In this document: piece by piece, positions 25,256 to 34,123 of the stretch
Position numbering within the stretch: position 1 is the stretch's first letter
How the letters are laid out: every line of letters starts with the position of its first letter
DNA from: Granulicella mallensis
Lineage (GTDB): Bacteria; Acidobacteriota; Terriglobia; Terriglobales; Acidobacteriaceae
Assembly (NCBI RefSeq): GCF_014203225.1
Contig: NZ_JACHIO010000006.1
Location: forward strand, 248,001-312,000
DNA length: 64,000 nt
Reading direction: 5' to 3'
Translations under genes and position numbers: made by a program
Notes under the pieces: generated by a model
The model's database searches: none
Told to the model about the DNA's origin: nothing
Seen by the model: only the letters and a program-made list of their open reading frames with translations

Positions 25256-25999
25256 ATGACCGATGCTGTTCCTCTGCCCGAAGCCCCCGCACTCTCTCAG
25301 GTTGAGCGCGTGGTGGACACCTTTATCGCGCCCTCCAAAACCTTTACCGATATCCTGCGCAACACCAGTTGGTGGCTGCCCTTTATCCTGCTGGTTCTTG
25401 CCACTGTCGCCTCCTGTTTCGCCATGGACAAGAAGATCGGCTTCGAAAGCATTACAGAACACCAGATGACGAAAACCCCCGCAGCCGCGGAACAGTTCCA
25501 GCAGTTGCCGCCGGCGCAACAGGCCGCCAGGCTGCACGCGGGAGCGACCTTCACACGTGCCTTTACGTATGGCGCCTGCATCCCCTACCTGATCGTGATA
25601 GCGCTTGAAGCTCTGGTGCTCTGGGGATGCTTCAACTTTGGACTGGGCGCAAAAACGACCTTCGGTCAGGTCTTCGCCGTCATCATGTACTCAGGTCTGC
25701 CACGTCTCTTCATCTCGTTACTGACTGTCATCTTTCTCTTTGCAGGGGTTGGCACTGAGAGCTTCGATATCCAGAATCCTGTCGGTACGAACCTCGGTTA
25801 CTTCCTTCAGGGTTCGTCACCAGCCCTGAAAGTCGCAGGCAGCTTTTTCGATGTGTTCGGCCTTTGGGCGCTGGCACTGCTGGTCATCGGCATGGCGATC
25901 GTCGCGCGCAAGAGTATGGCTCAGGCCGCAACCATCATCGTTGGATGGTGGTTCCTGATGCTGCTGATCTTCACTGGGATCACCGCAGTAACCAGCTAG
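25256..25999 (+). CDS. YIP1-family membrane protein
   Basis: The 247-residue protein has an N-terminal cytoplasmic segment (SQVERVVDTFIAPSKTFTDIL), typical of bacterial Yip1 proteins. Five hydrophobic helices follow, including SWWLPFILLVLATVASCFA, YLIVIALEALVLWGCFNFGLG, LLTVIFLFAGVG and IIVGWWFLMLLIFTGI. The function of bacterial YIP1 proteins is not known. A strong terminator follows at 26041. It stands alone. Confidence 0.8.
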   Translation: MTDAVPLPEAPALSQVERVVDTFIAPSKTFTDILRNTSWWLPFILLVLATVASCFAMDKKIGFESITEHQMTKTPAAAEQFQQLPPAQQAARLHAGATFTRAFTYGACIPYLIVIALEALVLWGCFNFGLGAKTTFGQVFAVIMYSGLPRLFISLLTVIFLFAGVGTESFDIQNPVGTNLGYFLQGSSPALKVAGSFFDVFGLWALALLVIGMAIVARKSMAQAATIIVGWWFLMLLIFTGITAVTS

Positions 26000-26040
26000 C
26001 ATACAAGTACCCGCACCTCATTGAAGGATTCCGGATGAAG

Positions 26041-26075
26041 GCAAAAGGGCGCTCCCTGAGGGAGCGCCCTTTTGC
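26041..26075. terminator. Bidirectional intrinsic terminator
   Basis: GCAAAAGGGCGCTCCC and GGGAGCGCCCTTTTGC form a perfect 16-bp stem with a TGA loop between the convergent YIP1 and OsmC genes. The T and A runs on each side allow use in both directions. Confidence 0.9.
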
Positions 26076-26092
26076 ATCGTGTTTGTAAAGAC

Positions 26093-26521
26093 CTAGACCA
26101 ACTGCGCGTCCAGGGTAATCTCAGCAGCCTTCAGCAGGCGCGAGATCGGGCAGCCTTCTTTGGCCTTCTTCGCGATGGTGTCGAAGGTTTCCTTATCGAT
26201 GCCCGGAACCGTGGCCCGGGTGGTGAGGAGGATCTTCGTGACGGTGGGGCCTTCCGGAGCCGTCATCGACAGGGTGACGACAGCCGTGGTCTCTACCGTA
26301 TCGGCGGTGTGGCCCGCTGTCGCGAGTTCGTTGCTGAAAGCCATCGTGAAGCAGCCCGCATGAGCCGCAGCGATCAGCTCTTCGGGGTTGGTGCCTACGC
26401 CGTCTTCAAAGCGCGTCTTGAAGCTATATTGCGCATCCTTGAGGGTGTTGCTCTGCGTGCTGATGCTGCCCTTGCCGGCCTTCAAATCGCCGTGCCATAC
26501 TGCCGTTGCTTTGCGGTCCAT
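26093..26521 (-). CDS. OsmC/OhrA-family peroxiredoxin
   Basis: The 142-residue protein has the two redox cysteines of the OsmC family: Cys57 in AAHAGCFTMAFS and Cys124 in EGCPISRLL. The N terminus is MDRKATAVWHGDLKAGKGSIST, which is OsmC-like rather than Ohr-like. It reduces organic hydroperoxides, generally using lipoyl or thiol donors in the cytoplasm. The start at 26521 is preceded on its strand by AGGAGAA. Confidence 0.92.
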   Translation of the reverse strand: MDRKATAVWHGDLKAGKGSISTQSNTLKDAQYSFKTRFEDGVGTNPEELIAAAHAGCFTMAFSNELATAGHTADTVETTAVVTLSMTAPEGPTVTKILLTTRATVPGIDKETFDTIAKKAKEGCPISRLLKAAEITLDAQLV

Positions 26522-26627
26522 TGCTTTTCTCCTGGGGAAGACGCACAAGCCAGAAGGCGGCACGTCTTCATAAGTTGGATGCAGACTTTCATACGAGGCT
26601 GCACCGGTTGATGACTGTCAGACTAAT

Positions 26628-27935
26628 TTATCCCGCATGCAGGTAAATGAAACGCGCCAGAAAGAGCAGCGCCAGGACGTAGAGCATCCAGTGCTGGCGG
26701 CGTCCGCGGCCCGTCGCCAGCTCCAGCACCGCAAAGCTGATGATGCCAAACGATAGCCCGGTCGCAATGGAATACGTCAGCGGAATGGTCACGAGCGTGA
26801 GGAAGGCCGGGACCGCGACACGTGGCTCCTCCCAGTCAATCCGAGCAGAGCCTGCAACCATCAGAGCGCCCACCAGGATCAGGGCCGGCGCGGTCGCAAA
26901 GTCAGGAATCGCCCCGACCACCGGCGCAACGAAGATCGCCACGAGGAAGAGCAGACCCGTCGTGATCGCCGTTACCCCCGTGCGCCCACCCGCGGCCACT
27001 CCGGCGGAGCTTTCGATGTAGCTCGTCACCGTCGACGTTCCAGCGAGTGCGCCCACAACGGTCGAGGTGGCGTCGGCGAAGAAGATCTTATCCAGCCTTG
27101 GAATCGTGTGATCTTCCGCGATCAGCCCGGCGCGTTCGGTGACGGCGACGAGCGTCCCGATGTTGTCGAAGAGGTCGACGAACAGGAAGACAAAGATGAT
27201 CTCCAGCGCATTCATCCTGAGCGCGCCGCGCAGATCCAGGTGGAATGCCGTCTCGCGGATCGCAAGCGGATTGAAGGTCGAAGGATGCCAGTGCACCTGA
27301 TGGCAGAGAATGCCGGCGAGCATCGTCCCCAGTACTCCGATCAGCATCGACGCCTTTACGCGATAAGCCTGCAGCACGGAGATCAAAATAATTCCGAAGA
27401 TAGCCAGCAGCGTGGAGGGAGAGTGCAGGTTGCCGAGCGTGACCGTCGTCGCCGCGCTGGGCACGATGATGCCCGAGTTGCGCAGACCGATGAAGGCGAT
27501 GAACAAGCCGATGCCACCCGCCACCGCCGCATGCAGTTGATACGGAATCGCGCTGATGAGCCGCTGCCGAATGCCGCCAAAGGTCAGCAGCAGGAAGACG
27601 ATGCCGGAGAGAAACACCGCTCCCAGCGCCGTCTGCCACGGCACTCCCATCCCCTTGACGACGGTATAGGTGAAGTACGCATTCAACCCCATGCCCGGCG
27701 CCAGAGCCAGCGGATAGTTCGCCAGCGCACCCATCAGGATCGACCCGAAGGCCGCGCAGAGGCAGGTGGAAGTCGTCACGGCGGCCAGCGGCATCCCGGT
27801 CTGGGACAGAATCGACGGGTTCACGAAGATGATGTACGCCATCGTGATGAACGTGGTCAGTCCGGCGAGCACCTCGGTGCGCCAGTTGGTGGAGTGCTCG
27901 GCAAAACGAAAGTAGTGCTCCAGGCGGCTGCGCAT
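26628..27935 (-). CDS. NCS2-family purine permease
   Basis: The 435-residue transporter has about 13 hydrophobic helices. It carries the AzgA/GhxP-type sequence WRTEVLAGLTTFITMAYIIFVNPSILSQTGMP, GMGLNAYFTY, FVFLFVDLFDNIGTLVAV and a substrate-binding half helix ATSTVVGALAGTSTVTSYIESSAG. This subgroup imports adenine, guanine or hypoxanthine with protons. The gene is divergent from the cupin gene at 28025. Which purine it carries is not decided by sequence alone. Confidence 0.9.
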   Translation of the reverse strand: MRSRLEHYFRFAEHSTNWRTEVLAGLTTFITMAYIIFVNPSILSQTGMPLAAVTTSTCLCAAFGSILMGALANYPLALAPGMGLNAYFTYTVVKGMGVPWQTALGAVFLSGIVFLLLTFGGIRQRLISAIPYQLHAAVAGGIGLFIAFIGLRNSGIIVPSAATTVTLGNLHSPSTLLAIFGIILISVLQAYRVKASMLIGVLGTMLAGILCHQVHWHPSTFNPLAIRETAFHLDLRGALRMNALEIIFVFLFVDLFDNIGTLVAVTERAGLIAEDHTIPRLDKIFFADATSTVVGALAGTSTVTSYIESSAGVAAGGRTGVTAITTGLLFLVAIFVAPVVGAIPDFATAPALILVGALMVAGSARIDWEEPRVAVPAFLTLVTIPLTYSIATGLSFGIISFAVLELATGRGRRQHWMLYVLALLFLARFIYLHAG

Positions 27936-28024
27936 TGAGGCTGCTGGGTTCCCTTCGTGGATCAGATTTGCGAGAAAAGACTGTTGGTCTTCAGAATAGC
28001 GTGAGAGATGTTCGAGGCTTCCCC

Positions 28025-28540
28025 ATGAGTTCGCTTAGCGCAAAAAAAGTAAAAGAGATCCTCAACCTGGAGCCCCTTCAGGGCGAAGGCGGTTGGTTCG
28101 TTCAGACCTATGCCGCTACCGAGACGATTGCCGCAGGCCAGTTTGGGGACAACCGTTATAACGGCCCACGCAGCACCTCGACGGCGATCTATTACCTGCT
28201 CGAACCGGATACCTTCAGCGAGATGCACTGTCTCGCCAGTGATGAAGTGTTTCACCACTACCTGGGCGGGGCGGTGGAGATGCTGCAGCTTCATCCGGAC
28301 GGGCACAGCGAGACGGTCCTCATAGGCCCGGACCTCGCCGCAGGCCAGCGCCCGCAGGTGCTCGTGCCGCGCGGCGTCTGGCAGGGGTCGCGGCTGCTGC
28401 AGGCGGAAGGCTTTGCCCTGCTGGGCTGTACCGTCAGTCCCGGCTTTGAGTTTGCGGACTACCAGTCAGCGCCGCGCGAAGAGCTGATCGCGAAGTGGCC
28501 TAATGAGGCTGAGCTGATTGGGAAGTTGACCCGGGGTTAG
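28025..28540 (+). CDS. Cupin-fold DUF985 protein
   Basis: The 171-residue protein has KVKEILNLEPLQGEGGWFVQTY, STAIYYLLEPDTFSEMHCLASDEVFHHYLGG and VLVPRGVWQGSRL, then TVSPGFEFADYQSAPR. These are the core strands of Cupin_5/DUF985, related to RmlC-type cupins. The HxxxxxEVFHHY histidines could bind metal or sugar. The cellular role is unknown. The start at 28025 is chosen because the fold begins shortly after it. Confidence 0.85.
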   Translation: MSSLSAKKVKEILNLEPLQGEGGWFVQTYAATETIAAGQFGDNRYNGPRSTSTAIYYLLEPDTFSEMHCLASDEVFHHYLGGAVEMLQLHPDGHSETVLIGPDLAAGQRPQVLVPRGVWQGSRLLQAEGFALLGCTVSPGFEFADYQSAPREELIAKWPNEAELIGKLTRG

Positions 28541-28551
28541 CTTGCCCGGTA

Positions 28552-28790
28552 CTTGTTTGTTTTTCGTCGTCATCCTGAGGCGTAGCTGAAGGACCCCCGC
28601 ATTTCGCACGATGCCGCTGGAGCGAACGCTATTACTCCGCCTGACATCGTTTGTTTGGGGTAGCACTAAGCGGTTGTGGCAGCACCAATGCGGGGGTCCT
28701 TCGCCGATGGCTCAGGATGACGACGAAAAACAAACAACGACAAAAACAACAGCGAAAACAAGCAACAGCAAAAGCCACAACACAGCTGCG
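28552..28790. repeat. GTCGTCATCCTGAG palindrome with AAC-rich tail
   Basis: The left arm GTTTTTCGTCGTCATCCTGAG...GAAGGACCCCCGCAT and right arm ATGCGGGGGTCCTTCG...CTCAGGATGACGACGAAAA are inverted copies. An AACAACGACAAAAACAACAGC tail follows. It ends eight bases before the deaminase stop codon and is a relative of the repeat at 32310. Confidence 0.85.
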
Positions 28791-28797
28791 GCGTTCC

Positions 28798-29274
28798 TTA
28801 CACCTGCTCGTCCACACCGATATCTTCATTCCACACTTCAGGCCTGGCGGCTATATACCCCGTAAGCATCTCGACACATTCGACGGAGTCGAGATCGATC
28901 ACGTTGATGCCCAGTTCGCGCAGCTCTTCGATACCGCCCTGAAACGTTCGAGACTCTCCGACAACGACCGTTTGAAAGCCGAACTGGCGCACCAACCCGC
29001 TGCAGTAAAAACACGGGGCCAGCGTGGTAACCATGATGAGATCGCGATAGCTCTTCTGCCGCCCGGCGCGGCGAAAGGCGTCCGTCTCGCCGTGAATAGA
29101 AGGATCGTCCTGCTGTACGCGGCGGTTATGCCCACGGCTGACCAATGAGCCGTCGGCACGAAAGATGGCAGCGCCGATGGGGATGCCACCCTCCGCCAGC
29201 CCTGTGCGGGCCTCTTCGATCGCGACCCGCAGCATCGCGGCGTAATCCGGGGTAGTGTGCTCAGCCTTCAACAT
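28798..29274 (-). CDS. Nucleoside/cytosine deaminase (CDA fold)
   Basis: The 158-residue protein has the zinc-site signatures HGETDA (His61, catalytic Glu63) and PCFYC (Cys88, Cys91). The order and spacing fit the cytidine-deaminase fold, in the subgroup with yeast-type cytosine deaminase and guanine deaminase. It likely hydrolyses the amino group of a free base. The nearby NCS2 permease (26628) would fit a purine or pyrimidine salvage role, but the two are not in one operon. It starts 21 bases from the end of the membrane protein gene upstream (same strand). Confidence 0.88.
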   Translation of the reverse strand: MLKAEHTTPDYAAMLRVAIEEARTGLAEGGIPIGAAIFRADGSLVSRGHNRRVQQDDPSIHGETDAFRRAGRQKSYRDLIMVTTLAPCFYCSGLVRQFGFQTVVVGESRTFQGGIEELRELGINVIDLDSVECVEMLTGYIAARPEVWNEDIGVDEQV

Positions 29275-29294
29275 AGGCAGTCAGCCTCTCGAAA

Positions 29295-30854
29295 TCAGTG
29301 GAGTGGGTGAAGCTCTTCCTGGGCCAGCACCGCGCTGCCCTTGCGGAGATAGATGCGGTAGGCCGGTGCACTGTCGTCGCCGAAGTGCCTCTCTACGACC
29401 TGAACGTACGTGGAACGCAGATAGGCCGCATACAGAGGCCACGCGTCCACCTTATCGAAGCTCACGGTGCCGTGCTGGAACCACTCATTTCCCAGGACCA
29501 CCACGTTGGCCGGATGCTTTCGGTCACGGTCCAGAAACCAGCTCCTGTAGTACTCGACCGCCGGGCTGTCCGTAGGAGAGAACAGGAGAAGATCGCCGGT
29601 CGTTCCGGTGTTCTGGACCAATCGCATCCGGTAGAGAGCGCCGATGCAGCCGTTGATCAGGTCCATGCACTGCACCTGCTGCTGCAGGCTGTCGCCGCCG
29701 AGTTGCGTAAGGTCCTTCTGCAGCGCATAGGGGAGCTCGCCCGCCTCCTGCCCTACCGTCGGAGAGCGATGAATGATTCTCCCGTAGTACGGCACAACCA
29801 CCAGGAACATCGCTGCTATGCCTGCCACGCCCACCAGCCGGGAGCGCGTGTCTTCGCGATGCATCGCCTCTGCAATCTCCCACCCAGCCCAGAGCAGGAT
29901 AGCTATGACGAACATATAGCGGTGGTAGAGATATCCCTTGCCCTGTGCGAAATACGAGAGCGCTCCCATCGCCGCTGCGAAGAAAAGCGCCCAGCGCTCC
30001 CACCCCATGCGCCGAGAGCCTAAGGCTGCCGCCAGCACTCCAAACACGATGGGAAGAGCCAGCGGTAACGGCATGAGATGCCGCACCATGTAGACAGGGC
30101 CGCGCCCATTGAGGTGTCCGTAAGAAGGCACAATCTTGAGGCAGATGAACAGAAACGCCTGCAGGGCCTGATGCTGGATCAGGAACTCAAGCATGAGTGC
30201 CCCAACAGCGATATTCCCGGCCACCCCCCACAGCAGGTACCTGCCTGCGGGCTCGCCACTCCGCCGGAGAACGGCAAAGGCCAGCGCCAGCAGCGCTACA
30301 TCCAGTAGCAGAGCGCTGGGTTTCAGCGACATAGCCAGCCCCGACAGCAGACCGAAAGCCAGCATCAACAAGGGCATGCGGTGGCGGATCGAGAGAAACA
30401 GCAGGGCCGTGGCGGCGATCAGCAGCACCATCATCAACTCATCGCGCTCCGTAGCGAGGATGGGTCCCTCGGCACAGTGCATCAGGATGAAGAACGTCGC
30501 CGCATAGATGCCGGCGAACCAGCGGCGCGAGCCTCCGATCACCATGCCGCTGACGGTGAGCACGGCCATGAGAAAGAACTCGTACACGCGCCACGCGAGA
30601 TCGCCCCCGCCGAAGACCGCCATACCCCAACGCTCCGTGAGGTAGCAGCCGGGCAGGTTCATGTCCGTGATGTCGGAGTAAGGGCGCAGGCCACGGCTCA
30701 TCAGGAAGTTGACGTAGTGCATGATGGGGGTGTCCCACACCATGGGCCAGTGCACCGAGCGCGCCACATAATAGGCGAACAGACCGACGAAAACGGCGCT
30801 TGCGATCCAGCGAAGACAGGTAAGCGATCGGTCGGATAGTGCGCCATTAAGCAT
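29295..30854 (-). CDS. Polytopic membrane protein, GT-C glycosyltransferase-like
   Basis: The 519-residue protein has about ten hydrophobic helices followed by a soluble C-terminal part. The first loop holds PYSDITDMNLPGCYL, placed like the acidic loop of GT39/GT-C enzymes that use polyprenyl-phosphate sugars. I cannot name a substrate. It is divergent from nothing and lies 21 bases before the deaminase gene on the same strand, so they may share a transcript. The start at 30854 gives a normal N-terminal helix. Confidence 0.65.
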   Translation of the reverse strand: MLNGALSDRSLTCLRWIASAVFVGLFAYYVARSVHWPMVWDTPIMHYVNFLMSRGLRPYSDITDMNLPGCYLTERWGMAVFGGGDLAWRVYEFFLMAVLTVSGMVIGGSRRWFAGIYAATFFILMHCAEGPILATERDELMMVLLIAATALLFLSIRHRMPLLMLAFGLLSGLAMSLKPSALLLDVALLALAFAVLRRSGEPAGRYLLWGVAGNIAVGALMLEFLIQHQALQAFLFICLKIVPSYGHLNGRGPVYMVRHLMPLPLALPIVFGVLAAALGSRRMGWERWALFFAAAMGALSYFAQGKGYLYHRYMFVIAILLWAGWEIAEAMHREDTRSRLVGVAGIAAMFLVVVPYYGRIIHRSPTVGQEAGELPYALQKDLTQLGGDSLQQQVQCMDLINGCIGALYRMRLVQNTGTTGDLLLFSPTDSPAVEYYRSWFLDRDRKHPANVVVLGNEWFQHGTVSFDKVDAWPLYAAYLRSTYVQVVERHFGDDSAPAYRIYLRKGSAVLAQEELHPLH

Positions 30855-30889
30855 TGTTCGAATCTTACCGGAACTCCTATCCAGCTTCG

Positions 30890-32275
30890 TTATTTCGGTG
30901 CGCCGAATCGATCTTCCACAAATCGCAGGGCACCTTCAGGAGTGGTCACGACACCCTCCAGTTGCGCATCCTCCGCCGCCACCAGCATCTCGCGAAAGCC
31001 CGGCCCCGGCTTATAGCCTGCGGCGATCAGGGCCTCCCCGTCGAGCAGTAGCCGGGGCTTGATCTGCTCTTCTCCCATCTCGTCGAAGTGCTGTTTCGCG
31101 AAGTCGTACATGCCGAGAGCGCCGTGCGAGCTGAGGCTGTCGGCGCGATGCAGAGCCAGGTGTTCGTCGAACTTCGGCAGACGCAGAAAGCGCTTCAGCG
31201 TGGACTGCTTCATCTTGGTCACATCGCCAAACTGCATGTGGTGTTTGATCAGGGCGAGAATCTGCTCCATGTCGTCGTTGCTGAAGCGCAGGCGGAGAAG
31301 GATCGTGCGGGCAACGGCGACACCTATCTCCACGTGGCCGTTGAAGCGAATGCGATCGCCAGGTTTGGCGGGATCGGGAGGCGTAAACGTCGCAGGCTTG
31401 CCGACATCGTGGAGCAGCATGCCCCAGGTCAGCGTCGGGCTCGCCGCCTTCGGCAGATGGTCCAGCAGCATCAGGGTGTGCGTCCACACATCGCCTTCAG
31501 GGTGATACTGCGGCGGCTGCGCAACGCCCTTCATGCGAGCGACCTCCGGCAGCACCTCACGGAGTAAGCCGCTCTCCTCCAGCAGCTCGAAGCCGCGCCG
31601 CGCGCCGCCTTCCGTCAGGATCTTCGTCAGCTCGTCGCGCACACGCTCGGCGGATACCTGGGTGATGTTTATAGCCTGCTCCTGGATCGCTACCATCGTG
31701 CGGGACTCGATGGCGAAGTCGAGCCGGGCGGCGAAGCGAATCGCGCGCAGCATGCGCAGCTTGTCCTCGGCAAAGCGCGTGGCGGCGTTGCCGATGGCGC
31801 GCACCAGTTTCCACTCCAGATCGACCTGTCCGCCGACGAAGTCGCGCACACAGTCCTGCAGGCGATCGCCTTCTTCGTAGTCGATGACGTCGAGCAGCAG
31901 GCCGTTGATCGTGAAGTCGCGACGCAATACGTCTTCGCGCGGATCGAGCGAGAACCGCACCGCGTCGGGACGGCGGCCGTCGCTGTAGGCTCCATCGTTA
32001 CGAAACGTAGCGACTTCGGTGGCCGTGCGTTCGCCGTGAACAAGTTCGATCACGAGCACGACGCCGAAGTGCGCACCCACGGACTCCGTACGAGGAAAGG
32101 CGGCCTGCACCTGATCCGGCGTTGCGGAGGTCGCTACATCAAAGTCGTGGGGATCGACACCGAGCAGGAGATCGCGCACACATCCACCCGCGAAGTACGC
32201 GGCGTGTCCAAGTTCGCGCAGCCGCCGTGCGATCGTGAGCGCTGCTTCGTAGTGCGAGTTGTTCAGCCTTGCCAT
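30890..32275 (-). CDS. cca: CCA tRNA nucleotidyltransferase with HD domain
   Basis: The 461-residue protein begins with the class II nucleotidyltransferase head: AAYFAGGCVRDLLLGVDPHDFDVATSA, where D-x-D binds metal. It continues with VRFSLDPREDVLRRDFTINGLL and RMLRAIRFAARLDF. An HD domain follows (MLLHDVGKPATFTPP, LIKHHMQF). It adds or repairs the 3'-CCA of tRNAs; the HD part may have phosphohydrolase activity. tRNA-Leu in this window already encodes CCA, so repair may be a main role, or the paralogue poly(A) polymerase is possible. Confidence 0.92.
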   Translation of the reverse strand: MARLNNSHYEAALTIARRLRELGHAAYFAGGCVRDLLLGVDPHDFDVATSATPDQVQAAFPRTESVGAHFGVVLVIELVHGERTATEVATFRNDGAYSDGRRPDAVRFSLDPREDVLRRDFTINGLLLDVIDYEEGDRLQDCVRDFVGGQVDLEWKLVRAIGNAATRFAEDKLRMLRAIRFAARLDFAIESRTMVAIQEQAINITQVSAERVRDELTKILTEGGARRGFELLEESGLLREVLPEVARMKGVAQPPQYHPEGDVWTHTLMLLDHLPKAASPTLTWGMLLHDVGKPATFTPPDPAKPGDRIRFNGHVEIGVAVARTILLRLRFSNDDMEQILALIKHHMQFGDVTKMKQSTLKRFLRLPKFDEHLALHRADSLSSHGALGMYDFAKQHFDEMGEEQIKPRLLLDGEALIAAGYKPGPGFREMLVAAEDAQLEGVVTTPEGALRFVEDRFGAPK

Positions 32276-32309
32276 AGATTTCTAGTATCCGTCTAAGGGT
32301 GCGATTGTG

Positions 32310-32578
32310 ATTGTTTGCGCACTCGTTTTTCGTCGTCATCCTGAGCGGTACCGGGGTCCCCGGCGAGCGCGTACTTTGCGCTTGCTGGGGTGGTTTGGCG
32401 AAGGACCCCCGTATTGGGACTGCCAATAGCTCTCTGGTGCGCGAAGAGCGTGCGACCAGCGGGCGCCTGCATAAGCGGTATTCGCTACCTCTGGCATCTT
32501 GCAGAATGCGGGGGTCCTTCGCGTACCGCTCAGGATGACGACGAAAAACAAGCAACGGCGAAGAACAAGCAACGGCAA
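32310..32578. repeat. GTCGTCATCCTGAG palindrome, second copy
   Basis: The left end CGTTTTTCGTCGTCATCCTGAG with GCGAAGGACCCCCGTATT is matched by AATGCGGGGGTCCTTCGCG and CTCAGGATGACGACGAAAAA on the right, then an AAC-rich tail. The left arm includes a hairpin module (CCCCGGCGAGC..GCTTGCTGGGGTGG) like that inside copy A at 15211. It lies just upstream of tsaD. Confidence 0.85.
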
Positions 32579-32617
32579 ATCGAACTGCAATTTTCGACAG
32601 GTTCTAAGATAGAACGA

Positions 32618-33796
32618 GTGCACTCCGGTCTCATCCTCGGCATTGAAAGCTCCTGCGACGAAACCTCCGCGGCGGTCGTTCGCGGCGGTCGCGAAGCCCT
32701 GTCTAACGTCGTCGCTTCGCAACTGATCCATGGCGACTACGGCGGCGTTGTGCCCGAGCTGGCCTCACGTGAGCACCTGCGTGCCATCGTGCCCGTCGTA
32801 CAGCAGGCGATGCAGCAGGCTGGCGTGGCCTACAGCGATCTCGAAGCCATCGCCGTTACCGAAGGCCCTGGGCTTGCAGGCGCGCTGCTTGTAGGGCTTA
32901 CTTTCGCCAAGGCGCTGGCCTTCGGCACAGAGCTTCCGCTGATCGGCGTAAACCATCTCGAGGGCCACATCCACGCGGTGCTGATGCACTCGGAGGAGTC
33001 GTTCGCCGAGGCCTCTCCGCTGCTCGCGCTGGTCGTCAGCGGCGGGCACACACACCTGTATCTCGCGACGAAGACCCCGGAAAATACCTGGCACTATCGC
33101 AACGTGGGCAAGACTCTCGACGATGCCGCGGGCGAGGCCTACGACAAGGTCGCCAAGCTGCTTGGCCTGCCCTACCCCGGCGGCCCCTGGATGGACGCGC
33201 TCGCGACGCACGGAGACCCCAAGGCCGTGCCCTTCAGCTTCGCGCAGATCAAGACGAAGGCCACCGGCAACACCGCCCCCAAGCTCGCTCGCGAGACAGA
33301 CAACGAGACGCGGCGGTTCGATCTCTCCTTCAGCGGCATCAAGACGGCGGTGCGCCGCTACGTCGAGTTGCACGCCATGCGGGAGCGCATCGACGCACGG
33401 GCGCGGGCTTTGCAGGAGTCCGACCTCGCGAAGGGCAAGCCCAGCGACCCGGCTACCCTCACCCGCGCACTGGAGTACTTCGAACCCGAAACGCTTAATC
33501 TCATCGCCAGCTTTCAGGCGTCGGTAACGGGATATCTCACGCGCACCGTGTTCGCTACGGCCGAGCACTTCGGCGCGCGCGGCCTGCTGGTCAGTGGAGG
33601 CGTAGCCGCCAACAGTGAGCTGCGCCAGCGCATCTCCGCCGAGGCGGTACGGCGGCGGCTGCCGGTTGCGTTTCCTTCGATTGCGCTATCCACCGACAAC
33701 GCCGCGATGATCGCCGCAGCCGCCTGGCCCAAGCTGCGTGCCGGGCAGTTCGCACCCGAGACGATGGAGCCTACGCCGCAGTTGCGATTGGGGTAA
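32618..33796 (+). CDS. tsaD: tRNA N6-adenosine threonylcarbamoyltransferase TsaD
   Basis: The protein of about 392 residues has the full Kae1/TsaD pattern: LILGIESSCDETSAAVVRGG, GGVVPELASREHL, VTEGPGLAGALLVG, NHLEGHIHAV (metal-binding histidines) and LALVVSGGHTHLYL. The C-terminal part has LLVSGGVAANSELRQRI and FPSIALSTDNAAMIA. With TsaB, TsaE and TsaC it makes t6A37 in ANN-reading tRNAs. A GTG at 32618 is the likely start, since the family begins directly with this LGIESSCDE segment. A palindromic repeat lies immediately upstream and may carry or disturb the promoter. Confidence 0.95.
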   Translation: MHSGLILGIESSCDETSAAVVRGGREALSNVVASQLIHGDYGGVVPELASREHLRAIVPVVQQAMQQAGVAYSDLEAIAVTEGPGLAGALLVGLTFAKALAFGTELPLIGVNHLEGHIHAVLMHSEESFAEASPLLALVVSGGHTHLYLATKTPENTWHYRNVGKTLDDAAGEAYDKVAKLLGLPYPGGPWMDALATHGDPKAVPFSFAQIKTKATGNTAPKLARETDNETRRFDLSFSGIKTAVRRYVELHAMRERIDARARALQESDLAKGKPSDPATLTRALEYFEPETLNLIASFQASVTGYLTRTVFATAEHFGARGLLVSGGVAANSELRQRISAEAVRRRLPVAFPSIALSTDNAAMIAAAAWPKLRAGQFAPETMEPTPQLRLG

Positions 33797-33833
33797 TGCT
33801 CTTTGTATTAGATTCGGGAAACACCCTCTAGCT

Positions 33834-34062
33834 GGGTGCCCCATCCTCGACGCGCGTTCTTTGCGCGGCAGGGTGGGGTATAGATGCTAAGCGAATCCCA
33901 CAAATCTTCGAAGCGCGCTCTGCGTCGGGGGTATCGTGCAAAGCACGACCGTCTTTGGCTTATAGGGGCGACTGCGGCCTGATTGAGGAGAGCGGTCGTT
34001 TGCTACCGCAAACGATAGCCCACCCTGCCGCGCAAAGAACGCGCGTCGAGGATGGGGCACCC
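33834..34062. repeat. Perfect 44-bp inverted repeat between tsaD and dnaG
   Basis: Positions 33834-33877 and 34019-34062 are exact inverted copies over 44 bases; the arm contains CCCCATCCTCGACGCG and GCGCGGCAGGGTGG. They flank a loop of about 140 bases. Within the loop a smaller hairpin can form (GTCGTGC...GCACGAC-like). The element fills the gap between the convergent genes tsaD (+) and dnaG (-). Confidence 0.92.
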
Positions 34063-34123
34063 GAACTGTACACCCGAACTGTATTTTGATCTACAACCTG
34101 CAGAAGAATATCGCTATGGGCCT

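Noticed and set aside
29295-30854. Operon of the two GT39-like membrane proteins (7222 and 29295) as one pathway
   Set aside because: They are 20 kb apart, share only the general fold, and have no common neighbours.
30890-32275. Poly(A) polymerase instead of CCA-adding enzyme
   Set aside because: The two are close relatives; the HD domain and length favour the CCA-adding type, but sequence alone does not exclude poly(A) polymerase.
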